NCBI RefSeq assembly: GCF_003287895.1
Contig: NZ_CP030280.1
Span: forward strand, 2,293,501-2,357,500
Direction of reading: 5' to 3'
DNA length: 64,000 nucleotides
Source: Blautia argi
GTDB lineage: Bacteria > Bacillota > Clostridia > Lachnospirales > Lachnospiraceae
Position numbers and translations under genes: made by a program
In this document: piece after piece, positions 28,555-37,393 of the stretch
Numbering within the stretch: position 1 is the stretch's first letter
Layout of the letters: each line of letters begins with the position of its first letter
Notes under the pieces: generated by a model
Told to the model about the DNA's origin: nothing
Seen by the model: only the letters and a program-made list of their open reading frames with translations
The model's database searches: none

Positions 28555-30380
28555 GTATCTCTTCTCGCTCCTTTTCTTTTACTACAGGCAATCTGTATTT
28601 TACGATTGTACCTATATTTTCAAAACTGTTAATTTCAATTCTGTATTCTTCTCCAAAAATCATCTTAATACGGTCACATACATTTTTAAGTCCTATTCCT
28701 GAGCTTTCCATGTCTGAATTCTTCTTATCAGATTCTGAATGTTCTAAAAGATTTTGGATATACTCAAGCTTCTCTGCTGACATACCCACGCCATTATCCA
28801 TAATTGTAAGCTCCAGAAATTCTTCCCGTATTTCTCCCTGTATGGCCACAACGCCGTTTCCCTCTTCTTTTGGACGCAGGCCGTATTTTACAGAATTTTC
28901 TACAATTGGCTGTAAGATCAACTGAGGGACTTCCAGATTCAAAAGATTTTCCGGCACATCAATTTCCAATGTCATTTTATTTTCGTATCGTACGCGAATA
29001 ATCTTAAAATAATTTCGTACGCTGTCTAATTCTGCCTGTAAAGTCACCTTATCCCTTACATTTCCTATCAGATATTTCAACTGTCCGGATAAACCGTCCA
29101 GCATCTCTGCTGCTTCTGCATCATCATTAGTAATCGCAGTCATACGAATAACATCTAAGGTATTATATAAATAATGAGGTTGAATCTGCATTTTCAATGC
29201 TTCTATCTCTGCCTCTCTTTGTTTGATTTCTGCTACATATACTTTACGAATATGCATCTGCAGCTTCTTCGTCATACTATTCAGCCCATTAGCCAGAAAT
29301 CCTATCTCATCATTGGAACCTATATGCACTCTTGTGTCCAACTTTCCTCTCTGAATTTGTTCCATGGCCTCCTTTAAAGTACGAATGGGCCGGTTCATTT
29401 TCCTGGAATATAAAAAATACAGAACTCCTAAAAGGAAAGTTCCAAATCCAATTACTGCCAAAGTAATATTTCTGATATTACGATAACTGTTCTCCAGATA
29501 AAAAGAGGGTATTTTCTCCAATACGAGCCAACTGCAGTTCGGTATCTGACTGTAAATGTAATAATTTCCTTCTGCCTTTATGTATTGATAATCGCTTGTC
29601 ATAAGTTCCAGATAAGTTCCCAGGTTTTCTTCATATTTTTCTTCCTTATAGGGATTGTAAGCGAACATCTTTTGTTTTGTATCCACTAAATAAATATGGC
29701 TTCCCTGTCCCAGCTTTGTCTCATGGATAATTCCGTCCAACCAGGAGCTGCTGATATCAATATACAAGGTTCCTAAAATCTCTGTATCTGCAGTCTGAAT
29801 TGTCCTGGTATTCATAATATTCCTTGCCACAGAAAATACCTGCTCTTTTGCTCCGGCATAATAATCTGGTAAATGAGAAGGTAATATCTGTATCTCTTTT
29901 GAATCTGACCCAAAATTTTTCCTGTGCCAATCTAACAGTTTTTCTGTATCTGTCACCGCTTCCGGCGGGCGCATAGCCGTGTAAATTCTTCCGTCCGGCA
30001 AAGTAAAAAACACATGCTCTATATGTTGATTCATATACAAAATATCTCTCAGCATGTCTGTAACCAGCGCACTCCGCTTATTCTCTGACAACTCTTTATT
30101 TTCCAAAATTTCATATAAATATCCATAATCTTCTGCCTGATGTGTATACAGATATTTTGTATTCTCGTTCATTTCATTAAACAAATCTTCTACATTCCGT
30201 CCAATGGAGCGTGTTGTTCGATACATATTAGAAAGTATAGTTTCTTTTATAGAATTCAAGTACACATTGTAAATAGAAATTCCCATAACCACTAACGGTA
30301 CAATACCAATAAGCACTAAAGTTACAAATAATTTTGTAAACAGACTTAATATACCTGTCCTGCCTTCTCCATCTTTTCAT
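28547..30380 (-). CDS. YesM-type sensor histidine kinase (apparent frameshift at start)
   Basis: Membrane sensor kinase with N-terminal helix, outer sensing domain, second helix, HAMP, LytS/YesM-type phosphoacceptor region (QIQPHYLYNTLDVIR) and ATPase domain (NGVGM, SSGIGLKNV). The natural start is ATG 30380, overlapping the upstream lipoprotein stop (ATGA), but that frame diverges. Removing one T from the plus-strand T4 run at 30374-30377 gives a 610-residue protein starting MKDGEGRTGILSLFTKLF. Without this correction translation could begin only at the GTG at 30316, inside the first membrane helix. Confidence 0.85.
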
Positions 30381-31717
30381 GGCTTCTGTCCCTCTTCAGC
30401 TTTTTCCCAGCTCTCTTCCAGAAATTTTGCTGCTGTCTTTACGCTCATAGTTTTTGCTGCTACAGAATCCAGAATAGCTTCCATATCTTCACAAAAGCCT
30501 TCTGGCGTTTCTGTATTACCTAAAAATGCTGTGTTTCTGGAAGCATAACGATAATCTGTGAGAACCCCTTGCTGTACCATAGGCGCAGCATAAAGTACTG
30601 CTCCCTTTGTCACAGGTATTGCATACATAGCCTGTAAAACTTTTCTGTAATGTTCTCTGTCATAACAAAAGTTAAAAAAGGTTTCTGCCGCCTTCTTCTT
30701 TTCTTCCTGTTCCATACATGCTTCAGATACGGCCCATTGTGCCCCTGCTTTTTCTATCACTACATTCTCTCCCTGCGCATCAGGCATGTAAAACCACCCT
30801 AATCTTATCTGAACGGTATCATTTTTTATTTCTTTTCCCAAAGGTGTTTTATCAGAATCCACAGCTCTGGGATAAGCTTCCAGAATTTTTGCAAGCATAG
30901 CAGGTGTTCCATAATACATGGCAACCTCTTGATTTATCATTCGACTGATAATCTCGTTATCTCCCATATGAATAGAATCCTCCAGCACAAAATCTCCAGT
31001 CATAAGATTCTGAAATTCTAAAAGAGCATGCTCCATATCCGGGTCTTTAAAAGACACTTCTCCTTTATATCGTTTCTCCTGCCAGTTGGAATTCTGTTTT
31101 TGTACCTGTGTAAGGAAAAAATAGTTTATCCAGCCATTTTCCACAGAATTCTCATTTCCCCCTATCGCCAACGGTGCAATCTGATTTGCCTTCAAAATCT
31201 CGCAGATTTTCAAAAACTCTTCATAAGTTTCCGGGACTTCCAAGCCATACCTTTTAAAAATCACCTGGTTATACACAATTCCATAACATGTACTGTAATA
31301 AGGCAATGCATATATTTTTCCATGAATGATTACCGGATTTTCCACCAGTTCCCCAAAACGCTCATCTATCTCTCCTAATTTTCCCGCCTCTGCAAACATA
31401 TAGGGATTATCGATTTCAAAAATGTCCGGAAATTCTTCTGTTGCTTCTTTTGCCTTTAATTCTTCTGTATATCTGTCCGTAGAAGAGTATTCCATCTGCA
31501 AAGTAATATTAGGATATAAACTCATAAAATTCTCACCCAACTCTTCAATTGCTGCTATCCAGTTGGTATTTTCTCCTGAATAAAAAAGTTTCAGTTCCAC
31601 AGGCTTCTCTGTTTCTTTTTCTTCTTTTATCAGCTTTCCTCTCTCTGTTTCTTTCAGAGTACAGGACGTAAATAAAAAAATACTGCTCAGAAAAAGAACC
31701 GCTATTCTTCTTTTCAT
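30377..31717 (-). CDS. Extracellular solute-binding lipoprotein encoded with YesM/YesN
   Basis: 446 residues from the ATG at 31717 behind AGGAGGAG; longer in-frame starts lack a site. Signal MKRRIAVLFLSSIFLF with lipid Cys19, then a type I sugar-binding fold. No permease is next to it. Instead it heads the kinase-regulator operon and overlaps the kinase, so it may be the ligand sensor of a three-component system (inference). Confidence 0.82.
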   Translation of the reverse strand: MKRRIAVLFLSSIFLFTSCTLKETERGKLIKEEKETEKPVELKLFYSGENTNWIAAIEELGENFMSLYPNITLQMEYSSTDRYTEELKAKEATEEFPDIFEIDNPYMFAEAGKLGEIDERFGELVENPVIIHGKIYALPYYSTCYGIVYNQVIFKRYGLEVPETYEEFLKICEILKANQIAPLAIGGNENSVENGWINYFFLTQVQKQNSNWQEKRYKGEVSFKDPDMEHALLEFQNLMTGDFVLEDSIHMGDNEIISRMINQEVAMYYGTPAMLAKILEAYPRAVDSDKTPLGKEIKNDTVQIRLGWFYMPDAQGENVVIEKAGAQWAVSEACMEQEEKKKAAETFFNFCYDREHYRKVLQAMYAIPVTKGAVLYAAPMVQQGVLTDYRYASRNTAFLGNTETPEGFCEDMEAILDSVAAKTMSVKTAAKFLEESWEKAEEGQKP

Positions 31718-31734
31718 TCCTTTTCTCCTCCTGT

Positions 31735-31765
31735 AAATAATAGAAAATCCCAGCAGTTGCTGGGA
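31735..31765 (-). terminator. Leader hairpin before the sensor lipoprotein gene
   Basis: Minus-strand TCCCAGC / GCTGGGA stem followed by TTTTCTATTATTT, ending about 10 bases before the ribosome site and about 170 bases after the predicted transcription start. Possible attenuator. Confidence 0.55.
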
Positions 31766-31931
31766 CTCTTTAAAAATCAAATTCTTCTGTATAATTCCAT
31801 TTTTTATTGACGCATCTGGAATCACCTTTTCCTGTTTACCTTGCCGTCCATGGCCCATATGTACTGCACCTTATCCGGATATCCCTGCAAAGTTTATCTT
31901 TCCGGGACTTTCTGTCATTATCTGTATCTAT

Positions 31932-31960
31932 AGTATATTGTACAAAAAATTATACGTCAA
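31932..31960 (-). promoter_or_regulatory. Promoter of the lipoprotein-YesM-YesN operon
   Basis: TTGACG - 17 bp - TATACT on the minus strand. It leaves a leader of about 205 bases. Apart from this promoter and the leader hairpin I see no gene in 31718-32046. Confidence 0.75.
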
Positions 31961-32046
31961 TACAATTCCCTCCTTCCCGCACCTTCCCACGCACCCCTGC
32001 ATATACTGAACAGAGAGTACGGATACTGTATTTTATGAGGTGAAAC

Positions 32047-32838
32047 ATGGCATATAAGGTAATGATTGATGCTGGTCACGGGGGTGCCGATTTTGGCGCC
32101 ACTTATAACGGCAGACAGGAAAAAAATGACAATCTCCGTCTAGCTCTTGCGGTAGGAGAAATTCTTTCAGAAAATGGAATTGATGTAGAGTACACACGAA
32201 CCACAGATATTTATCAGACTCCCTTTGAAAAGGCAACCTTAGGCAACCAGTCCGGCGCTGATTTTTTCATTTCTTTTCACAGAAATTCCAGTCCGGAGCC
32301 AAATCAGTACAGCGGTGTGGAAACTCTGGTCTATGATAAGTCCGGCGAAAAACTGGATATGGCAGAAAATATCAATGGTGCTTTAGGAGAACTGGGTTTT
32401 CAGGAAATCGGTGTCACTGCCCGCCCCGGTCTGGTGGTGCTTCGCCGCACCAAAATGCCTGCTGTATTAATTGAAACAGGCTTTCTGAACACAGACCAGG
32501 ATAACGCCCTCTTTGACAGCCAGTTCGATGAAATCGCTCAGTCTATTGCCTCAGCAATTCTGGGAACTTTAGATGAACAAACAGTAGAAACGCCCTCTGC
32601 TGAAAATCCTGTCTATTATCGGGTTCAGACAGGCGCATTCAAAAATCGTGCAAATGCGGAAAATATGCTGTATGAACTCCAGGACAAAGGCTTTCCTGCC
32701 TTCCTTCTCTACCAGGACGGCGTATATAAAGTACAGGTTGGCGCATTCCGCAATCTCTCCAATGCAGTAAAAATGGAAAATACCCTGCGCCGCGCCGGAT
32801 ACAGCACCTGGATTGATGCTTCTCCAGCTTCCTATTAA
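32047..32838 (+). CDS. N-acetylmuramoyl-L-alanine amidase with SPOR domain
   Basis: 263 residues: Amidase_3 zinc domain (about 1-175; IDAGHGG at 7-13, SFHRNSS, and PAVLIETGFLNT) and a C-terminal SPOR repeat (about 187-263; YYRVQTGAFKNRANAENM, YKVQVGAFRNLSNAVKM). It cuts the amide between muramic acid and the peptide stem. There is no signal peptide, as in Bacillus CwlC, which acts when the mother cell lyses. An imperfect sigma-K-like -10 (CATATACTG, 32000-32008) lies upstream, but this is weak. RBS GAGGTG. Confidence 0.88.
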   Translation: MAYKVMIDAGHGGADFGATYNGRQEKNDNLRLALAVGEILSENGIDVEYTRTTDIYQTPFEKATLGNQSGADFFISFHRNSSPEPNQYSGVETLVYDKSGEKLDMAENINGALGELGFQEIGVTARPGLVVLRRTKMPAVLIETGFLNTDQDNALFDSQFDEIAQSIASAILGTLDEQTVETPSAENPVYYRVQTGAFKNRANAENMLYELQDKGFPAFLLYQDGVYKVQVGAFRNLSNAVKMENTLRRAGYSTWIDASPASY

Positions 32839-32883
32839 AGTCAGAAAAACATTTCTGCAATGCATCTTTTCAGATGAAAATAC

Positions 32884-32938
32884 AAATAAAAGCCGCAAAG
32901 CATTGCCCGGAGTTTCCTTCTGACTAATGTTTTGCGGC
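32884..32938 (-). terminator. Terminator of mgsA
   Basis: Minus-strand stem GCCGCAAA.CATT with AATG.TTTGCGGC and tail TTTTATTTG. It lies about 100 bases after the mgsA stop. Confidence 0.75.
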
Positions 32939-33040
32939 GCTGTCTTGCCTGTGCCCTTCCTCTAAAAGAGCAGCAAAATCTATAAATTTATCCCCCAGTT
33001 CTTCATAATTTTCAAAATCAAATACTTATCTTCCGCTCTT

Positions 33041-33511
33041 TTACATAGAATCTGCTCTGTCCTGTATATTTTTATTGAAATTAATAACCTCATGGTCATA
33101 CTCAGAATCCATATAAATAGATTTTATTAAAAAGTCCGCGGTTGCCCGGTTCACTGCCATGGGAATATCATATACCTGTGCAATACGCATAAGTGCCTTT
33201 ACGTCCGGGTCATGGGGCTGTGCGGTCAACGGGTCTGAAAAGAATACAACAAAATCAATCACACCCTCTACAATTTTTGCACCAATCTGCTGGTCACCGC
33301 CCAGCGGACCGCTGTTATATCCCTTAATGCAAAGTCCCGCCTTGTCTGCAATCAGTCTTGACGTAGTGCCTGTACCGTAAAGATTATGCTGCTTCAAGAT
33401 ATCATAATTATCTTTGCACCACTGAATCAGTTTCGGCTTCTCATTATCATGTGCAATCAGGGCAATATTTTTCTTTTTTCCAATGGTAAATGTTACATAT
33501 TCGTTCTTCAT
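33041..33511 (-). CDS. mgsA: Methylglyoxal synthase
   Basis: Converts dihydroxyacetone phosphate to methylglyoxal and phosphate. Taken from the ATG at 33511 it has 156 residues, the family length; the open frame extends 34 codons further upstream without family similarity. Motifs: ALIAHDNEK (17-25), YGTGTTSRLI (45-54), SGPLGGDQQIGA with catalytic Asp73, and FFSDPLTAQPHDPDV. It is monocistronic and divergent from the lipid kinase. Confidence 0.95.
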   Translation of the reverse strand: MKNEYVTFTIGKKKNIALIAHDNEKPKLIQWCKDNYDILKQHNLYGTGTTSRLIADKAGLCIKGYNSGPLGGDQQIGAKIVEGVIDFVVFFSDPLTAQPHDPDVKALMRIAQVYDIPMAVNRATADFLIKSIYMDSEYDHEVINFNKNIQDRADSM

Positions 33512-33638
33512 GTTCCAGCCTGCCTTTCCCAATGAAACTTGTCTTCTGCTAAAAACTCTTGAATTTTCAGTTGTTCTGCTTTCTATGATATCATTTTCCC
33601 TTTCCCACAGCAAGTAAATTTCCGCTTTATTTTTACTC

Positions 33639-33667
33639 TTGTCCTTCTTTCATGAAACTGATACAAT
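33639..33667 (+). promoter_or_regulatory. Promoter of the lipid kinase-GDPD genes
   Basis: TTGTCC - 17 bp - TACAAT, about 48 bases before the lipid kinase ATG. Confidence 0.65.
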
Positions 33668-33714
33668 AAAATAAAAACAAAACAACCAATGACAAAAAGC
33701 AGGTACACAAAAAC

Positions 33715-34650
33715 ATGTATTACTTTATTATAAATCCCCACTCCCGTTCTGGTCACGGGCTTTCTGTATGGCAAAAGGCCGACGCTATATTAAAAGAAAA
33801 AGGAATGGAATACAAAACTTATTTTACAGAATATACCGGACATGCAATCCAGCTTGCAGCTCACATTGCAGAGGAAACTGCTGCGTTTCACATGAACTGC
33901 ACTCTTGCTGTTGTAGGCGGAGATGGCACTTTAAATGAGGTCATAAACGGGCTGATGAAGCAGGATTTTTCTCACATAACCCTGGGATACATTCCCACTG
34001 GATCGGGAAATGATTTTGCAAGAGGACTGGAACTTTCTACGGAGATTTCTGATTGTGTCAATGCTATTCTTTCTCCGAAATCCTGTGCTTTTACAGACAT
34101 CGGAATGGCCGTTTCCAAGGAAACAACACGTTACTTTCTGGTCAGCAGCGGCATTGGATACGATGCAGATATCTGTCGCAATGTGATGTTTTCCCCTTTA
34201 AAAAAGCTTATGAACAGGCTGCATCTTGGAAAGCTTACCTATGTTCTGATTGCCTTAAAGCTTCTGATTCAGTACCGTCCCTGCCCGGTTTCCATACGCT
34301 TAAACCGGGAACAGATACTGCACTTTTCCCGTTTTTTCTTCATCACGGGCATGAATATGAAATACGAGGGAGGCGGCGTAAAATTCTGTCCTGATGCTGT
34401 TTTTGACGATCAAAAGCTGGATATCTGCCTGGTGGGAAAGGTCAAAAAACTGAAAATCCTCGCACTTTTCCCCACTGCCTTTTTTGGTAAGCATACACAC
34501 TTTTCGGGAGTGGAAGCCTATCAATGCAAAAGTCTGGAAATCCACAGCAAAAGACCTCTTCCGGTTCACTGTGACGGGGAATCCATGGGAGAAACAGACC
34601 GTCTGCTGTTGTGTGATTCCGGCAAACAGATAAATGTTATTCTTCGATAA
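33715..34650 (+). CDS. Diacylglycerol/lipid kinase family protein (YegS/BmrU-like)
   Basis: 311 residues with the DAG-kinase catalytic domain: VVGGDGTLNEV (67-77) and PTGSGNDFARGL, plus the C-terminal DGE of PVHCDGESMG. It would phosphorylate diacylglycerol or a related lipid at the membrane. AGGT lies about 12 bases before the ATG. It is followed 15 bp later by a phosphodiesterase and then a PAP2 protein, a lipid-remodelling cluster. Confidence 0.88.
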   Translation: MYYFIINPHSRSGHGLSVWQKADAILKEKGMEYKTYFTEYTGHAIQLAAHIAEETAAFHMNCTLAVVGGDGTLNEVINGLMKQDFSHITLGYIPTGSGNDFARGLELSTEISDCVNAILSPKSCAFTDIGMAVSKETTRYFLVSSGIGYDADICRNVMFSPLKKLMNRLHLGKLTYVLIALKLLIQYRPCPVSIRLNREQILHFSRFFFITGMNMKYEGGGVKFCPDAVFDDQKLDICLVGKVKKLKILALFPTAFFGKHTHFSGVEAYQCKSLEIHSKRPLPVHCDGESMGETDRLLLCDSGKQINVILR

Positions 34651-34665
34651 TAAGGAGGGATATCT

Positions 34666-35505
34666 ATGAAAACACTGTTACTGACTGTATGTATTCTGGC
34701 CTTTCTTTTCTGCCTTTATTTTTACTGCATTATGCCCCGCTTTTCCAGAAAAAGGGAAGCACAGAGATTTCTTCACCACCTGTTTGCACACCGGGGACTT
34801 TTTACCCCGGATCAGTCCATACCGGAAAATTCCATGCCGGCTTTTGCCAATGCAGTCCGTCACGGATACGGGATTGAGCTGGATATCCAGCTTACTAAGG
34901 ACAAACAGGTTGTGGTTTTTCATGACCATACCCTTACTCGTATGTGCGGCATTGACCTTCCGGTCTGCGAACTGACCTATGAAGAGCTGCAGAGCTTTTC
35001 CCTGATGCAGACGCAGGAAAAAATCCCTCTGTTTGCAGATGTTTTAAAGCTGGTAAACGGAAAGGTTCCTCTGCTGATAGAGATAAAGCTTCCTACAATA
35101 CGCACAGAAACCTGTGTGCTTACAGACGCACTCCTGCAGAAATATCAGGGAGATTACTGCATTGAATCCTTTAATCCCCTTGCCCTTGGCTGGTACAAAA
35201 AACATAGAAAAGACGTTATCCGGGGACAGCTTTCCGCAAATCTGACGCACCCTGTAGCAGAAGGAGGCTATATCCTTTCCTTCCTGGTAAAATATCTGCT
35301 TTTAAACTTTATCGGAAGACCGGATTTTATTGCCTACTGTTACAAGGATACCCAAAATGTCAGCTTCCTTGTGAACAAATGCCTCTGTCATACCCCTACC
35401 TTTGCCTGGACAGTTCGCTCTGAACAGGTACTGGAGGCTTCTCTGCCAAAGTTTGATTCCATTATTTTCGACAGTTTTGTACCAACAAATGAATATAGTA
35501 TGTAA
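34666..35505 (+). CDS. Glycerophosphodiester phosphodiesterase
   Basis: 279 residues: one N-terminal membrane helix (about 2-22) anchoring a GDPD TIM-barrel. Catalytic and metal residues are visible: AHRG (His42, Arg43), ENSMPAF, ELDIQLT (Glu71, Asp73) and FHDHTL (His86). It hydrolyses deacylated phospholipid headgroups to glycerol-3-phosphate. RBS AAGGAGGG. The barrel is probably outside the cell. Confidence 0.9.
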   Translation: MKTLLLTVCILAFLFCLYFYCIMPRFSRKREAQRFLHHLFAHRGLFTPDQSIPENSMPAFANAVRHGYGIELDIQLTKDKQVVVFHDHTLTRMCGIDLPVCELTYEELQSFSLMQTQEKIPLFADVLKLVNGKVPLLIEIKLPTIRTETCVLTDALLQKYQGDYCIESFNPLALGWYKKHRKDVIRGQLSANLTHPVAEGGYILSFLVKYLLLNFIGRPDFIAYCYKDTQNVSFLVNKCLCHTPTFAWTVRSEQVLEASLPKFDSIIFDSFVPTNEYSM

Positions 35506-35531
35506 TATTTATAAAACAACTATAAACTGCA

Positions 35532-35560
35532 TTGTTATCAGATTTGCTCTGTGCTATAAT
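35532..35560 (+). promoter_or_regulatory. Promoter of the PAP2 gene
   Basis: TTGTTA - 17 bp - TATAAT. Transcription would begin near 35567, five bases before an in-frame ATG, which argues for the later GTG start. Confidence 0.7.
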
Positions 35561-35613
35561 TACTCAACAAAATGAAACCCGGTATCCCAATACTGGAGGA
35601 AAGGTGTGAAACT

Positions 35614-36261
35614 GTGAAATTCCTGAAAAAATATCAGCATACCTGGATTATTCCCATATACGGAATTCTGTATATGCTTGCGTTCCGGTATGTGGAACAA
35701 CGTAAAGTGCCTGTTACCATTATCCATATGAAAATAGATGATTACATTCCTTTTTGTGAATACTTTGTCATTCCCTATTTTTTATGGTTTGCCTATATTG
35801 CCGTGACGGTATTTTACTTTTCTTTTATCAACAAAAATAAAAAAGAATACTGGCAGCTTATCCTTACACTGGGTATTGGTATGACACTTTTCATTCTGAT
35901 TTCCCTTGTATTTCCAAATGGCCAGGATTTGCGTCCTGCCACACTTACAGGGGACGGCATCTGTATCCAAATGGTACGGCATCTGTATCAGTTGGACACT
36001 CCAACCAATATCCTTCCAAGTATCCATGTGTTCAACACTGTGGCCTGCTGCGTGGCAATTTTCCGACATCAGGCATTTCGCAGACACAAGCTGCTGCTGA
36101 CTGGCACAGGAGTTTTAAGTCTTCTGATTGTACTGGCTACTGTATTTTTAAAACAGCACACAGTAATCGACGTCATTGCCGCCATTGCTCTGTATCTCTG
36201 TTGCTTCCAGCTTATTTACAGACCGAAAGCCGTACATGCCAAGCAGCCCGTAAGAGCCTAA
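35614..36261 (+). CDS. PAP2-family membrane phosphatase/transferase
   Basis: 215 residues from the GTG at 35614 behind GGAGGAAAGGTG; the ATG at 35572 would be almost leaderless. About six membrane helices carry PAP2 motifs 2 and 3: NILPSIHVFN (PSxH) and KQHTVIDVIA (HxxxD). The family dephosphorylates lipid phosphates or swaps headgroups. The layout resembles inositol phosphorylceramide synthase-like members, but the substrate is unknown. Confidence 0.8.
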   Translation: MKFLKKYQHTWIIPIYGILYMLAFRYVEQRKVPVTIIHMKIDDYIPFCEYFVIPYFLWFAYIAVTVFYFSFINKNKKEYWQLILTLGIGMTLFILISLVFPNGQDLRPATLTGDGICIQMVRHLYQLDTPTNILPSIHVFNTVACCVAIFRHQAFRRHKLLLTGTGVLSLLIVLATVFLKQHTVIDVIAAIALYLCCFQLIYRPKAVHAKQPVRA

Positions 36262-36313
36262 GGTTCCCTTGCCTGACAGCGAAAGATTAGATAAAAAATC
36301 ATCTCAATACCTC

Positions 36314-36368
36314 AAAAGGGTTGTAATAGGAAACAAGCATAATCCATGTTTCCTATTACAACCCTTTT
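36314..36368. terminator. Bidirectional terminator between PAP2 and GT2 genes
   Basis: A perfect 21-bp stem (AAAAGGGTTGTAATAGG... with its complement) around a 13-base loop. Tails are TTTTCTTGTTCTTT on plus and TTTTGAGG on minus. Confidence 0.88.
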
Positions 36369-36376
36369 CTTGTTCT

Positions 36377-37393
36377 TTAATTAAATCCGTAAAATTTTTG
36401 TACTACCTTATAGATTGAAACAGACAAATCTCTTCCGCATTTTCCCGGGAGATTCACTCCTCTTCCCAAAATACTCAGATACAGCTTGCGGTAAATACCC
36501 AGATCTGCATTTTTCAGATAGCGCCACAGTTCTTTCTTTTTCGCCAGGTTTTCCTCTGTCCCTGAACGAATCAGCATAATCGAAGAAACCGCCATAATAA
36601 TATCCAGATACCGGAGCATATAATTTCTCAGGTTTTTATTCAGATTTTTTACCCCTGCAATAGTATCAATCATCAGTTTATTGACTCTTATCTGCTGGTC
36701 AATGCGGCGTATCATCACCTCTTCATTTACAGACTGGTCATCTCTTCCGATAAAGTAACGGTAAAAATTCACGTCCATATAATACATGGTCTGTACATGA
36801 GGAAGGGGCTGGTAAACAAAAAGGTTATCCACATAAAAAGTATGCTTTGGCAGTACAAGACCGCAGTCCCGCAGAAGTCCTGTTCTGTAAATAACAGAGT
36901 GCATCAGAATGTATTTTCCCAAAGGCATTCTGCCCATTTCCTTCCAGGTAAAAATCTCATTCTGTGGCATGTAATTCTTGTAGCGCATCACTTTTTTCCG
37001 TTTTGCCCCCTGTTTTTCATAGACAAAATTGCTTATCATCATATCCAGAGTCTGAGGACCTCCGGTAATTTCCAAAAGCTTGTCCAAAATTGCGTGATAC
37101 GCTTCTTTATTCACCCAGTCATCGCTGTCTACCACCTTAAAATACAGTCCTGTAGCATTTTTAAGCCCTGTATTTACCGCCTCTCCATGGCCGCCGTTTT
37201 CCTGATGAATGGCTTTTACAATTCCCGGATATTTTGCAGCATACTCATCTGCTATTTTAGCAGTATCGTCCCTGGAACCATCGTCTACAATCAAAATTTC
37301 TACCAGATTTCCTCCTTCCAGAAGGGAATCCACACAGTTTTTCATATAGTTCTGTGAATTATAGCACGGAACTGTAATTGATAATAATTTCAC
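36377..37393 (-). CDS. Glycosyltransferase family 2
   Basis: 338 residues. The N-terminal GT-A domain shows VPCYNSQNYM (8-17), IVDDGSRDDT (35-44) and the metal-binding DSDDW (about 93-97). The C-terminal half is helical and basic. Probably transfers a sugar to a surface glycan or lipid; donor and acceptor are not evident. It starts one base after the mutY stop, so it is translationally coupled to it. Confidence 0.88.
   Translation of the reverse strand: MKLLSITVPCYNSQNYMKNCVDSLLEGGNLVEILIVDDGSRDDTAKIADEYAAKYPGIVKAIHQENGGHGEAVNTGLKNATGLYFKVVDSDDWVNKEAYHAILDKLLEITGGPQTLDMMISNFVYEKQGAKRKKVMRYKNYMPQNEIFTWKEMGRMPLGKYILMHSVIYRTGLLRDCGLVLPKHTFYVDNLFVYQPLPHVQTMYYMDVNFYRYFIGRDDQSVNEEVMIRRIDQQIRVNKLMIDTIAGVKNLNKNLRNYMLRYLDIIMAVSSIMLIRSGTEENLAKKKELWRYLKNADLGIYRKLYLSILGRGVNLPGKCGRDLSVSIYKVVQKFYGFN

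Noticed and set aside
33583..33774. Hydrophobic 63-codon frame opposite the lipid kinase start
   Set aside because: It overlaps the lipid kinase promoter and start on the other strand and has no ribosome site.
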